DNA from: Sclerotinia nivalis
Taxonomy: Eukaryota > Ascomycota > Leotiomycetes > Helotiales > Sclerotiniaceae
Assembly (NCBI GenBank): GCA_029531795.1
Contig: JAPEIS010000001.1
Span: forward strand, 5,704,001 to 5,768,000
Direction: 5' to 3'
DNA: 64,000 nt
The notes beneath the pieces are model-generated. The model saw nothing but the letters and a program-made list of their open reading frames with translations, ran no database searches and had not been told where the DNA came from. Shown piece by piece: positions 1-13,008 of this stretch (position 1 is the first letter of the stretch; each line of letters opens with the position of its first letter). Made by a program: the position numbers and the translations under genes.

Positions 1-3000
1 TTTGTTGCATGTCGAAGTGCATTTCGCATTCGTTTATTAGAGCAACGTGGAGTCTCATAACTCTAATTTGTGAATGACTAGGCCTCCATATCCTAGGCTG
101 AAGTAAACGCCGAAATAGATGTTGTTTAGCCTGGAGGAAAGGGGCCATCTTTTGACAGGAGGGATCTGCAAACCATGCGATTCATGTTCGTAGTTCATGC
201 ACGATGACACATATTGGTGTTTGGTTACAGCATCCCCAAGTATCACAGTCGCGATCGAACTCAAGCGTTTTGTCTATAGGTACTACCTAGGTATGCTTCC
301 AATTTCAACGAAACCAAGCAGCAATCATTTTTACTCGCTCATCCACTTCAAGTAAACCATAATTTTTGAAATCGAATCCACTATCAAGCATTTTTAAGAA
401 TATCTTCATTTGAGATCTAGCATCCACCATTATTCATTCATCCGCACTAATAAACCAATCAATCAATCACAAACCTTAACGCGTTACCTAACTAGGTAGG
501 TACAGTACGTACAACGTATGTACAATACTTGATCAAAATTAGCGAATGCGAAAGAGAGTTGGTTGCAAGGTGGTTTGAGCTCGGGTTGTTGGATCACGTG
601 AAACTGTTACTTTAAAATGGTTTTGTTGCATGTCTTGAAAATGATGATGGGAGAAGTGGAGTAAGTGTTCATTCACCACCACCACGAGAAATTGGGAGGG
701 AGGAAGGGTTTCACCGCTTTCTTTTTTCTGGGGCAGAATTTGTAAGGTTAGGGATGAGTGGATGGATGGATGGAATGTGATTTTGAATTTTGAATTTTAT
801 AATTACATCAGGTTTTGGATAACTGGGCACTGGTTGGTACATGGTAAGGTAGAGGTGTATATACTACCTAGGTATATATATTTTATAGAGAGATGTCAAT
901 GAGAAATTGTAATATTTCCCCAACTTCATATAAGGAGATTCGTAACTTGCAAATGGATTACAGCCGGAGCAAATCCCTTGTTCTAAATCCGAATCCAAAA
1001 AACATGAAGGCAGCGGCAACAGCAACAGCAACGGACCGATATTTCATTCCTTCCCGCCGGTGGAGGACATGCTACGACCTCAACTCTTCTTCTCATTTCG
1101 GATTCCCATGGTATCGTTCACTCCCCAGCCGCGATGAATTTGTATAGTTCTATGGGACGAAAATTGATGAGAACGGGAGGTGATTATCTTCTCAAGAGCA
1201 GAAGGATTTGTGAGATGAAACTTTCCCATCTGAATTGCATCCATCAGACTCCGTACTTTTTACCGATTACTGTCGGAATATGCGTTGAATTGTGGTTTGT
1301 AATTGGAGGTTGTCATATAAAAGTTATATGAGAGACTCTTTACTCGGATGTTGCCTAGATTTTCTAGGTGTTCTTATATTCGTTATGTTTTATTTGGTTG
1401 TTATTGTTATATCTGTTTACATGTTCCATAGAGCTAAAGATGACGATATGGTATTTGGGTGGAAATTTACTCTTCATAATAGTGTGGATTGTGTACTAGG
1501 TATACGTGGATTAAGAACAAAGTGAGTTGGATGAGAGGGAAGGTTTGGAAGGGAAAATGAATGCGAGGAGCCAAACTTGTTGAAGAATCGTGTTCCTGGT
1601 GGAGTATAGAGGTATGTGGATGTTGAAGTTTAAGAAAGGTATGTATGACTTTTCTGTGGTTTTGAGTATCTGTGAAATGATAATTGGGATGGAAAGTTCA
1701 ACCTGAAATCTAAGTTTGGTTTTGAATTATTGTTTTCCAATGTCGACTTTTGCGGAGACATTACAAGTCTAAATGATCTTTATACATGCATATTCTTCCA
1801 TGAACTTCTCATATATATCTTCTTCAGTTTATTATCATGACACGCAAGCAGGTTTAAGTATACATACCTAGGAGATATGGATATCCTCCAAGATTACATA
1901 TAAGTACGATATCTAGAAATGGGCGTTGGAACCTACAGACTCTTCAACCATTCTACCACTCCATACTGTATGCACCTCGGAACCAGAAACCATACAAGTG
2001 ATCATCTCCACAAAATCCCACGACTTCGAATTAGATCCCACCAAGCAGAAGCCAAAGCATATTCGAATAACTCGAACACGAAAACTCCACCGCGGATGCT
2101 GATGCATGGGCTCACTACAGACCACAACTTCAACCCCAATTCTCCCATGATCAAGTAATCATAAGTCAGAGATCTCGAAGCCGCAGAACCATCCATCACC
2201 TAGAAATTCTCTACTGAGCCCCCCCCCCGCAACCAACTTTCGAATCGATGGATCTTGTTCCCCTCCTTCTCTGCTTCACCATGGATATCAGTACCGAGTT
2301 TCTCTTTGGAAATCAGTCAATAGTCAAACTACCGCTCTCCAATCCATCGATTCAGGTAACAACACGAAAGAAGTGCAAGTTGAAGAGAAATTCGTCCGGG
2401 CGATGTCCTACTCCAAGACTCCATCATTTTCTGGGTGCGGCTCTTTAAATTCTGGTGGCTATGTAGCCTGCTCCCGATGAATTGTCGACGCCGGTCAGAT
2501 ATGTAAAGATGATCGGCCAATTTTGTTCAGATAGCTCTAAATTCTACTTTTACTTCCACTTCCACCTCCACCTCCACCTCCAAACACACATCCATCCCCC
2601 TCTCCCATCCTCGAAATCTCCACGCTCTAAAAAAATACATCCCCCTCTCCCCACAATCCCACCAAACTCGCAATCAAACACTTCACCTCCTCCTCTCAGT
2701 AGCGCAACGCTACAGCCGTCTTCTTAACCTGGAACCTCTACTCCTTTCGTAACGCGGCAATGAAATGCTAAGTGAAATACTAATAATAGTAATAATAAAT
2801 CATATATTCCTCTCTCCCTTCCTCTCTTTCTCCATCTTTATTTATTTATTAATCCACCTTATATATCTATAAATCTATATATCCCTCTTTTTTTCCCTTT
2901 CTTTCTTTCTACTTACCAATCCAATCCAATTCATACCCCAAACCATAACATCACAAACCAATACACTTCACCACTCACCACTTACCACTCACCATTTACC

Positions 3001-3777
3001 ACTCATTACTCATTACTCATTACTCACCACTCACCACTCACCACTCAACTTTCATCCCAGAACTACCTATCTAACGTACTTCCTTTTAAAAAACGATAAA
3101 AATCATTGAGTTAATATAGATTATATATACATATACATATATATACATATAGATACATATAGATTCCCAAAAAAAAATAGAACGCTAAAAGACTAGACAA
3201 GAAAGTATATACGTACTTTCTTGGTAAGTTTGACAATAACAATATTGATTTGTGATGTGATGTGATGTAATGTGATGTGAGAATGAGAATATATGTTGTT
3301 GAGTAGTAGCTACTAATTAGGTAGGGCTAGCTTATTCTGAAGTTATGTGATAGGAGTTGGATAGTACATTGCAGCTGGTTTTGACAAGTAAACTTTTTGG
3401 GTATTGTATATTATAGCAACAAAGATTGCACTTTATTAAAGGTAAATACAAGAAGGAATGGAGATTTTGTAATCTCATATCAATTTAAAGAATTACACAT
3501 AGTCCCCAGCTAATTCTATGAAACTAGCCGGGTAATCCAAATCCAAGTCAGTATACACAGAAGGAAACCTAAAGCTGCAATGCCTACATCCGTAAACTGC
3601 CTTCCAAAACGCCATGCTATACCACCTCCCATCCAGAATTCATTCATAACCTCGTATTCATGCTTTCGTTCATAAGCTCCAAACCCCGTCCTATCCTATG
3701 CATGCCGAAAAGTATAAAGTGCAAAAACTCCTTCCCAAATGTCTGTCTTGTATGCCACTCGCGTCCTGGCTCCTTTC
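1..3777. other. Gene-free region with simple repeats
   Basis: No open frame here looks coding; those present are short, overlap on both strands and lack motifs or splice logic. The stretch holds several copies of a CCTAGGTA-type motif (near 285, 866 and 1866), a TCACGTGA palindrome at 594-601, a C-rich run near 2220, CCACCT repeats at about 2551-2581, ACTCACC/ACTCATT tandem repeats at about 2965-3050, and TGTGATG repeats near 3255. The block from about 2540 to 3060 is strongly pyrimidine/A biased on the + strand. Confidence 0.6.
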
Positions 3778-4848
3778 CTATTTACTAGGAGGTGATCTCT
3801 TTTTCTTTGGTTTCGAAACCACCTCGCCCAACCCCAAAGGTTTCTGCATAACATATTCCTTCTTCGGCCCATCTCCATACTTATGCGTCGTACTTCCATC
3901 CGCATTAATAGTAGCGGGTATTCCTTGACTCGGTCTCCTGATTTGATCTTCATGCAACCGATCTAAACTCTCTCCTATAACTCCATATTTTGCCCAGTTG
4001 ACCGGTGGACACCGCACTATATTCTGCGGCATTGGCAGTTTCTCCCATTTCGCATCTTTAGCTGGGACTCCATTGATTTGTTGACCATCCATCCTAGACT
4101 CCTCATCTTTGTCATCATCCTCATCACTGCTACTCTCTCCATCCGCGGCCACTGTCCCCGTCTTCCTAGCATTCTCCTCCCTTTCTCTCCTTTCTCCCTC
4201 CCTTAAACTCCCCACAAATCCCTCTGGATCCTCCATCGCCCTCTCCTTAATCCTCTGCAACGTAATCATATCCCTCTGGGCATTCCTCGCCTGCAACCGT
4301 AATATTGAAATCGTACTTCTCATCGCCAAGACATCCGGGTTCTGGTCCAGGTCGATCATTTGTGGTTTCGGTTGTGGCATTGATACTTGCGGCGCTTGTT
4401 GTGTATGCGTGTATGTTTCTCTGGATGAATGAGCTTGTGTTTGCGCGGCTGGATGGCTTTGAATTTGTTGAGAAAGGGTATTCTCAGCTATGCGACTATG
4501 ATTCATCATCGCGATATTCTTTCCTCCTGTATGATTTCGTTGTGGCTGTCCCGATATTTGCGATTCTGGCCGTATCGCTCCATTTTGTGCGCCAGGTCCC
4601 AAATTCACATTCGCATTTACATTTGAGTTCGAGACCAACCTCGCGGCGGATAATGTAGGAGTGATAGGAGAAACAGGCGGCGGAACCGGACTTGCGGATC
4701 TAGAAATTGGCGACTTAGGTGTATGAGAAGGAGGTGAAGATCTCTGAGCCGGAGTAGAGTTATTATTTGCAGGACTGGGTGCTGCAGTGGAAGGGGAATT
4801 TGAACTTGACACCATGAGGTGAGGCATTTTTAATTTGATGGTGGGCAT
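3778..4848 (-). CDS. Uncharacterised low-complexity protein (356 aa)
   Basis: Single-exon frame of 356 aa. I do not recognise a named family. Residues 13-70 are Ser/Pro/Thr-rich, 70-165 Asn/Gln-rich, and about 166-205 look helical (LDQNPDVLAMRSTISILRLQ at its start). An acidic Ser/Asp/Glu patch follows at about 238-254. The most conserved-looking part is the C-terminal block from residue 280 (CPPVNWAKYGVIGESLDRLH), ending in a basic tail with KPKKKR, a possible nuclear localisation signal. The composition fits a nuclear scaffold or regulatory factor, but that is a guess. The first Met of the frame is used; a second Met lies at residue 8. A TACGGAGTA motif sits 33 bp upstream of the ATG at 4881-4889. 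Confidence 0.75.
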   Translation of the reverse strand: MPTIKLKMPHLMVSSSNSPSTAAPSPANNNSTPAQRSSPPSHTPKSPISRSASPVPPPVSPITPTLSAARLVSNSNVNANVNLGPGAQNGAIRPESQISGQPQRNHTGGKNIAMMNHSRIAENTLSQQIQSHPAAQTQAHSSRETYTHTQQAPQVSMPQPKPQMIDLDQNPDVLAMRSTISILRLQARNAQRDMITLQRIKERAMEDPEGFVGSLREGERREREENARKTGTVAADGESSSDEDDDKDEESRMDGQQINGVPAKDAKWEKLPMPQNIVRCPPVNWAKYGVIGESLDRLHEDQIRRPSQGIPATINADGSTTHKYGDGPKKEYVMQKPLGLGEVVSKPKKKRSPPSK

Positions 4849-6278
4849 TTGCGAAAGCTTGCGCCCGCGTTGGAAAATAGTACGGAGTAAATATGAACTG
4901 CGGAGTCGGATTGGCTTTGCCCGTGATTTCCAAATGCCGGTGGTCGGGATTGATGATGGAATTGTGAGAATTCCTAATAAGTTATTAAAACACTTAATAA
5001 TATTTACCGAACCAATAGTTATATGATCACGTGATATATTAATAATATGATTTCATATTATTAAATTTTATTATTATATAAAATTTCGATCATATATCAT
5101 ATCAGAATGATTTATAATGGAATAGAATGAAATGGAAGCATATAGAATTTTCTTATTCTCAGATTGAATACTATTGGTTATTATTTCCTTTTATTATATA
5201 AAATGATTCTATAAGATTCGATTTAAATCGATCTTATTTATAATCATAGAATAGTGTAGAATCTCATTAAAATCTATAAATACGAAGATCTTCTTCAAAG
5301 AATTCTTCGAAAAAAAAAAATAAGCAGATAAAAAATTCAATATTCAATATATATATAATTCTGACTTCAATATTCTATTGTTCATATATTCGATCACTCC
5401 TAAGCTAAATACGACTAAGTCTTCCACTATTATAATAAATAATATTATAGTATTATTATTATATTATTTATTATTATCCGATCAACCTCCTACGAGAGGA
5501 ATTGGAAAGCTGTGTGTGTGTGGGGGGGGCGATAATTGGTGGGGGTTATTGAAATTTGATTGGTTATCGTAGTTCTCTTGGCCAAGTTGTTTTTTGTTGG
5601 GGAATGCTTGTTTATGTTTAGTCACTTAATAAGTCAAGTCCCTGATTCCCGAGTCATTTGGTTGAAAAAAGCGAGTTGTGAACTTGTGTATTGAACAAAA
5701 GATACAGTTGGAAAGAATTGTACGGAGTAAGCTTTTGATTGTTTAGATTTCCTTGATTGTTGGATCTTTTATGAGTCAGGGGAAATGGAGAAATTAATTA
5801 CATAAAAGGAAAGCTTGTTCTTTTATTAGTGCTTGGAGCTTTCCTCGCTTACAAAGTGGTTCCGTGGAGATTTCGATTGTGTTCATGTCACTCTGTGGCT
5901 CTTGCTCAAGCTCTTGCTCAAGCTCTAGCTCAAGCTCAAGCTCAAGCTGTCTTCGAAAGTGGCCCAAGCTACCTACAGCTGCTACGGCTCTAGTAGGGAA
6001 TTTCACTGCTATTGCGCCTTACCTATGAGCAGTAGGTGTTACTATTCACTTCCTCTTCTGTTCTTGAATCATTAAAGTGTATCAACATCTAGAGATAAGC
6101 CTAAGCGAAAAAGGGCAAGTGCAAGTACTCAAAATACTGTTGTTGCTTTGAGCTTCATTCCAAAACCAATAATGTTACAAAAGTCATGTCGTCATAGCGG
6201 AGAATAGTAAAAAGATGCTTCCAAAATTTCTGTTCTCCCTTCTCTCCTTTCACTTCCTGATCTTGTTATCATTAGACA
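4849..6278. other. Intergenic region with AT-rich island
   Basis: Shared upstream region of the divergent genes at 4848(-) and 6279(+). From about 4976 to 5480 it is extremely AT-rich, with long TA/AT runs and a palindromic ATCACGTGAT at 5026-5035, resembling a mutated (RIP-like) repeat remnant; no termini could be defined. TACGGAGTA occurs at 4881-4889 and 5721-5729. A CTCAAG/CTCTTG hexamer repeat near 5900-5945 makes an artificial Glu-Leu frame on the minus strand. No gene seen. Confidence 0.5.
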
Positions 6279-7829
6279 ATGGACATTAGCCCCCTTGGCA
6301 TTGCCAAAGTCATTATTCCCAATTTACCTTTTATTATCAAAAGTACCATTTTAGCATTGCTTTCTCGTTCCCCAAATGCTTCAGTCCAGGATGTTATTAC
6401 CGAAGTTATAGTTATCACTGCACGACCTATGCTTAGCACTCCTGCAGCCATTTTAAAATCTCAAATACAATCTCAAATAGACTGGGGAGTATGGGGGCAA
6501 ACGTGGATTGCCAAGTATACAATCCCAAGACCTCAAGATGATTTCAGTGGCGATACAGGTGCCTACAGTGCTAGAAATGCTTTGGTGAAAGCAATAGAAA
6601 AACTTGGGGGCGAACAGAATGCCTTTGATCTACCAGATGTGGTGGATGTGCAAGCCGAGTGGACAGGATATCGTAATGGAGTCTCGATTTTTGCTCGTCG
6701 GCCAAACATACCCGAGCATGAGCAGTACAAGATGATGATGAGAGAAGTGGCTACGAATGGTCCCACGGTTCTTTACTTCCACGGCGGAGCTTTCTGGTAA
6801 GGAAATCATAATGTTCGACGTCTTAATCTAAACTCAACATGTAGTCTGATGGATCCCGTTACGCATCGACCGACAACGTTTGCATTGGCTCAACAAACTC
6901 ATGGCCGTTGCTTTTCAGTTCGCTATCGATTGGCACCACAAGATCCATTTCCATCAGCACTTTTAGATGCGCTGATTGCGTACCTTTCATTGATCTCTCC
7001 TCCCCATGATTCTTTCCATGAACCTGTTCCACCTGGGAAGATCATCCTCTCGGGAGACTCATCAGGGGCGGGATTGGCAACATCGCTTTTGCTACTATTG
7101 ACAACTTTAAATCGAATGGGCATCAATTGTATTCGTTTCCATGGCGTCAATGTACCAATTAATGCGACTGAAATTGCTGGCCTTGCCATTACCTCGCCTT
7201 GGCTGGATATTTCCCGGTCTCTGCCTTCCGTAACGAGAAACATCCAGTACGACATGATAGCGCCACCTTCGTCAGATTATACAGTGCCCTACCCCAATTT
7301 TCCTCACGATTCAGCCTGGCCAGCCAAGTCACCTCGTGTCGAGACTTATTGCGAGGCATCGATGGTAACCCATCCCCTCGTTAGTCCACTTGCAGCTAAC
7401 AAAGAGCATTGGCGTGGTGTAGCACCAGTCTACATAAGCGTAGGCTGGGAGAGTATGCAGGATGAAGCAGAGATACTCGCGCGTAGAGTTCATGAAGCCG
7501 GAGGGACAATCATATTTGATGGTTATGTTGGTATGCCACATTACTTTGCGATGATGCCGTGGAATGAAGCCGGAAGAACTGCCTTTGCCAATTGTGCAAC
7601 GTTCTGTGTGGAGGCGGCTCACGGCAGAGTAACGAGAAGGAGTTTTGGGTTGTGGACGAATAAACATGGAAAGTCTGAGTCAATTCAGCTGGAGAAGTTG
7701 GGAATGTGTGATAATGAAAGAAAGGTGGATCTTGACGACTTTCTCGTAAACGAACTGCTAGAAAATCAAAGAAGATGGAGGATCAATTTGGAAAGAAGCT
7801 TGAGAGATTGTGAAAAGACGAGGCAGTGA
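6279..7829 (+). CDS. Alpha/beta hydrolase fold-3 (HSL-like) esterase/lipase
   Basis: Two exons, 6279-6796 and 6845-7829, joined across a 48-bp intron (GTAAGG...TAG); the product is 500 aa. The join is phase 2 and converts the terminal Trp of the exon-1 frame to Cys, giving HGGAFC. The family hydrolyses ester substrates with a Ser-Asp/Glu-His triad. Visible motifs are the oxyanion-hole HGG at residues 168-170, the nucleophile elbow GDSSGAG with Ser at about 245, an acidic region GWESMQDEAEIL near 374-384, and a His in GMPHYF at about 405, all in canonical order. There is a hydrophobic N-terminal stretch (about residues 8-30) but no clear cleavable signal. The roughly 165-residue N-terminal extension and C-terminal tail are longer than in bacterial HSL esterases, as in fungal homologues. 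Substrate cannot be told. Confidence 0.88.
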
Positions 7830-9283
7830 TAAGAGACTCAATAGAATTGGCAAACTTACAGCTAGAGAATATTAATCGATTTTTGTAGTACACAGCTTTT
7901 CATCGTCTGGGAAAAGCCTGGGTCTCCAAACTGCTGTTCCTGCTGGGCGATAATCTGACCTTTTAAAACGGTGTAGAAAGATACATGAATTAAGATCTTG
8001 GTTCGAAGACTCAAATTGAATAGACTTCATCTGCGCCGTACGAACCACGAGCCCCGTTAAAGTGGGAGTCGTGGAACATCAGATATGCACGGATCTTGTG
8101 AGCTGTGAGTAATATCCGAGTCAAAAGGCTCAAATGTTGAGTCACTAGACATGAAAAGTTGAGTAGCTTCAATAATAGAAAGGAAGGACAATGGTTTTAT
8201 GCTTCTCAAGGCACATCAGTTGATACTTATTATCTTATAATTCAAACTTGCAGCTGACTGGCTGATCGCATTATACCTCGTGATTGCATGTATAGTTTTA
8301 TATGTCTTGAATAACAAATGTGATTCTGACATCCACATTTCCCTACCTAATTTCTAGAAGACACCTCGAAGATATATAAACAAGGCTAAAGAAAGAGGAT
8401 CGAATTATGGATGAGAAACTGGAAAATGCAAGAAATGCACGGCTAAATGTTGTTTGTGTGGAACTGATGCACTGCATACTAGAAGATGGGACGGGCGGGA
8501 CCTGAAAAAAAAAGGGAGACACGGGCTACAAAACCCCACTAACACTAAATTACTTTTGGAATGGTGTATTAGGATAGAAGTTAATCCGACTCCGAAAGTT
8601 CGAGGCATGTAACGACTGAAGTAAAATGTTTCGAACTTTTCTTACAATGACCTTGTGAACATATGAATGAATGAAGACGTTTTAATATTTTCAATTGATC
8701 TTTGACTTCTTGGTGGGCCCTTGTAGGGCAGGTGAGGCTTAAATACAGCTATGTAAAGTTCCTGGTTTGTTCATGTGTTTGTTATGAGAGATGTTTACTG
8801 ATGTTCAAGTATTTCCAGACTACCTACGGACCATTTACTATCACCATATTCAAGCTTCACTATCTGCCAATACCTAGTATGAGGTTATGCGTATAATCAA
8901 ATAATCTATGTTACTTGTCATTCATTAAATTTCCTTCAGCTGATCTCTATCATTCATTTCATCTCTAAGCTTTAGAGAGAATCGGAGCCTGGTTATTGCC
9001 TCATTCTTATCACCTAGGCGCCCCATATCACAAAGGAACTGATCTTAATTACATGGCAGAAAATTATATTCAATATCCAAGATTCGAGAGAAATAATTGG
9101 TCTGGTTTTCCCAAGTTCACATCAGGTGAACTGCCCCCCTCGACTAATCAGTATCACTGCCTTGCAAACATACTGGACTATCTTCACCCACACTACCAAT
9201 ATTGAACAATTGATTTTTCTTCTCAAAGTCTGTCAAAAACAACTTTGCTGCTGAATCAACAATTTGCTCCACTCTTTCCAAAA
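7830..9283. other. Intergenic region and kinase 5' leader
   Basis: No gene seen. The last part is probably the 5' leader of the downstream kinase. It contains a 50-codon ATG-started open frame at 9053-9205 that stops 78 bp before the kinase ATG and could be an upstream ORF. Confidence 0.45.
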
Positions 9284-12200
9284 ATGGAGGAAAAGTTAAC
9301 CCAGCCATGTAAAGACTCCTCCTTCATTCCTTCCACATATCCTCCTCCTCCTTTTACTCCATCATTTGTTTTTAGCTCAATCGCTAATGATCCTGATTAC
9401 GAAGCTACTCAACCTACCGATGAAGCAACTCGGCTTGGTAATGGAAATTCTGGTTTGACCGATGAAGATGCTGCAGACATTGTTTGCATTCTCCATCCTG
9501 ATTCCGAACCGGCTCGCAGGGCTTGTTCCGAAAACAACAAATTGAACCCAAAGAATACAATCAGCCTTGAAGGTGATATATCTGACTCAGAATCACAAAG
9601 TCTGGTTCCCTGCGACCTGGCACTCCGACTGTCAGCGAATTTGAAAGACCTTAATCTGGGCTGGATTTTTGGTCGAAGCCACGAACGATGCGACTTCGTG
9701 ATAAGAGCAGGTGCACCTCATCAGGTCAGCAATCAGCACTTCCGAATTTACCTCAATGAACACTGTTTTCTCATGATAGAAGATATGTCTACCAATGGTG
9801 TCGCGGTTGATGATACTTTGCTCCGATATAAGCAAAGGAATGATGGTAAACCCTATCGGCAAACTCTTGAAAACGGAAACATTCTCTCCGTCGCTTTATC
9901 TAAAACTAAAGCCCTTAATTTCAATTTTATTGTTCGGGTACCGCAACGTAGTGATGAAGCTCAAGAGGCTTATGACAAAAACCTCGCTCATTACATGCGT
10001 CGAACTCAAGAAACTCAAATCCGACACGGCATTGCGGGTGGTGCAAATAGGCAACCAGTAAGTGATTGTTATGCCCTAAAAAATGGCACGGCTGCTAATA
10101 GATTTATAGCTTAATCTCTTCCCGAACGCTGCCAATCGAGGTGCAAGCTCTTCATTGATGGTCAGAAAGCGACGGGAATGGAAAGGTGGTCAAAAATACA
10201 ACAAGATCGACATAATTGGCAAAGGTGCTTTTGCCGTCGTTTATAGAGTGACTGACAAAAGAACTGGAATTCCATTCGCTGCCAAGGAGCTTGAGAAGAA
10301 AAAGTTCCTAAAGAATGGAGTCCAAAAAATCGATACGGAGATTAAGATTATGAGCAAGATTCACCACGTAAGTTTCCTCTCATCTCCGTGGTATTTCAGC
10401 AAATGCTCATAAGTCCCAGGAGAATGTAGTTTCGTTCGTCGAATGTATTGACTGGGAGGATTATCTATACATTGTCATGGAGTATGTGCCTGAAGGAGAT
10501 CTTACAAGCCTCGTTACAACATGTCATCACCTTCCGGAACATGCAGTCAAGGCCATAACCCTCCAGCTATTGAGCGCATTGAAATATCTTCATTCGCTAA
10601 ATGTCACTCATCGTGATATCAAACCTGACAATATTCTATGCAAGAGTCGCAATCCTATTCACGTCAAACTGACCGACTTCGGTCTGTCGAAGATGATTGA
10701 TACAGAAGACACATTTCTACACACTTTTTGTGGCACATTGCTGTACTGTGCACCAGAAGTTTACAATGAATATCCGCAATATGACCTCACAGGTCGAAGA
10801 ACCAATCGTCGCTGTGACAGTACGACAATGCAGCAGAGATATGACCACGCTGTCGACATTTGGTCCCTCGCCGGCGTACTATTTTATTCATTCTGCGGAA
10901 CTCCGCCATTTCCTGTAGGAGGTACATCACATCATACACAACTACTCCAAAAAATCATGTCAGTGCCTTTAGATGTCAGGCCTTTACAACGTGTCAAAGT
11001 ATCAGATCATGGAATTAGTTTCGTTGTAAAAATGCTTCACACCAATCCAGAACATCGTGCTACTATCGAGGAATTGGAGCAAAGTCCTTGGTTGACTGGA
11101 AAAGAACCAGATTTAGATGAAACAGAGGATGAAGATATTGAGGAGCTTGAGCTACCCGCTTCTCAGTTGAGTTTGTTGGACAATCCTGAGAGTGGAGATG
11201 AAGATGACGACTTCGGTGCTGACACGATCAATTTTCAACCTCGCGAGATTCCAAGCAGCTTTAACACTGATGACTCGGACGATGAGAGATCTCTGGAACC
11301 TGAAAGCTCAATGCTGAGTAATTTCGGTGCGAATACCCCTAGTGCCGAAAATCTTGTAAGACAAGAAAGCTATGAGTTCATCCGAAATCCTGCAAATAAT
11401 GGTCGCCTATTTGGAGAAGTTAATGTGGATTCCTCTGCTTTAGGAAGCTCTGGAGCCGTACCGTTAGATCAAGTGGATCTTCCAACTCCAATCCAGCACA
11501 TTCGGAACAAGCATCCTCGCCAGTTTTCAAAACAGAACGAAACAAAACCTGTCGCAAAATTTAAGACACCACCTCCACCAGCACCTCCAACTCACCGTCG
11601 TGTTGTAACTCCAGCTGCGAAGTACTTCGAAAATGAAGTTACTCAAAATCCCTCGAGCCTTATGGGTACTGTATCTCAACTAGGTCATTTGCAGATGAAT
11701 TCTCCTTCCATTTCACCAAGCGAAATCTCAGCGCCCCAATTACTAAATCTGTCTCATGCCCAGACGGACAATACCAGTCTTCGAAGACCCAGAGACAACA
11801 GTAATGTTTGGCATCCTGAAGATCTTCCGCCGCAGAAACGCCAAAAATCCATGCGAACAATTGACTTCTTGTTACCCCCGCAGACATTTTGGAATCCTAG
11901 AGATAAGTCGACTCATCATGAGGATTATCCACCCATGTTAGCGACGGAGTGGAATCGATATGTTGAACTTGCCGAGTCAAAAGGAGAAAAGTTTCAGCAT
12001 GGCTGCACAACATTTGAGAACTTGATGGTTAGCTTTAGAAGCAATAGCAAGACTCCTTCAAGGGGATCAAGTGTGTCGTTTCGAGCTCAATCTGAACCTT
12101 TGGCTGAAGGGGCACAAATTTTTCCACGATTGGCGCGCGATGTACGAAGACTCAGTGACGACGCTTCTGTACAGCAGAGCATAGCTTCTAGGGATAATTT

Positions 12201-13008
12201 GTCTATCAACAGCAACGCATCCCCGCCTCAAGTAGCGCAAACCTCGGGGCCTTCTTCGATGGTGAAGGCCGGTACGAAAAAAGATAATACATTGCTTCCT
12301 ACGATTGAAGCTACGACGGAAGGCACATCAACTACAGACCCAAAAGACAACCTTGCTGCAAGGAATGATTTTCAGGTTCCTAAGCGGGTACTTGCGAAGT
12401 TCTCTGCAACTCCAGACTCTTATATACCAACCATTTCTTTCAACGTTACGGAACCCTTTACATCTTGGGGTCGCGGGTTTTTCAATACTATCCCATACTC
12501 AACCCGCGATGACGTCCGAGTTGCTGTTCCAAGATACGCCTTTAAGCTTTTACTATTCAAGAATGGTTTCTATCCCTCCGATGGAAAGTATATCGAAGAA
12601 TGGAACAAGAACCGTGGTGATGAAGAAGGCTTCAGATACCTGATCTCTACCAAGTCCTCCGCAGGTCTAGCAATCAATGGTACCAAGCTTCCAAGCCATA
12701 ATTTTGAGGATCCGTTGTCAGAATCGAAGTATTGGGGAGAGATTCGTAATGGCGACGTCATCACCATTAGTACTTCGAAGAACACATTGTTGAAACTCAA
12801 GTTTGAATGTTTTTGGGGTATGGGTAAATTTAAGCGGAAGGACTCCAAATTCTTTCTCTATAAGGAAGCAGATCATATTGCCACAGTTGATCGGGCTTGT
12901 TTGAACCTTCAAAATGCTGCTCTCGAAGAACGCGCGAAACAAATGGTGAAGCAAAATAAATTGGCTAAAGAGATCAATCATCAACGAAAGGAATCTGTGG
13001 GCCTTTAA
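9284..13008 (+). CDS. FHA-domain checkpoint Ser/Thr kinase, Rad53/Chk2 type
   Basis: Three exons: 9284-10057, 10110-10367 and 10420-13008. Both introns are 52 bp and phase 0 (GTAAGT donors), giving 1206 aa. Domain order is FHA (about residues 122-215: GRS, VSNQHFRI, STNG), protein kinase (about 288-568: glycine loop GKGAFAVV, Lys in FAAKE, HRDIKPDN at about 408, DFG in LTDFGLSK, CAPE), a long Ser/Pro-rich disordered region, and a divergent second FHA-like domain (about 1027-1137: SWGRGFFN, then NGDVITIS). This FHA-kinase-FHA layout is that of Rad53, which phosphorylates targets in DNA-damage and replication checkpoints; FHA domains bind phosphothreonine. Acidic clusters and SQ/TQ dipeptides lie after the kinase. 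The frame is open 13 codons upstream of the chosen ATG but only from a TTG. Assignment to Rad53 rather than a related FHA kinase rests on layout. Confidence 0.9.

Noticed and set aside
893..2448. Several 60-85-codon frames on both strands
   Set aside because: They overlap each other in different frames, have no motifs, and are expected by chance.
5794..6006. 70-codon minus-strand frame with Glu-Leu repeats
   Set aside because: Produced by a short CTCAAG/CTCTTG hexamer repeat; no conserved sequence or splice context.
7999..8008. GGTTCGAAG resembling a tRNA T-arm
   Set aside because: No D-arm, anticodon stem or acceptor pairing could be found around it.
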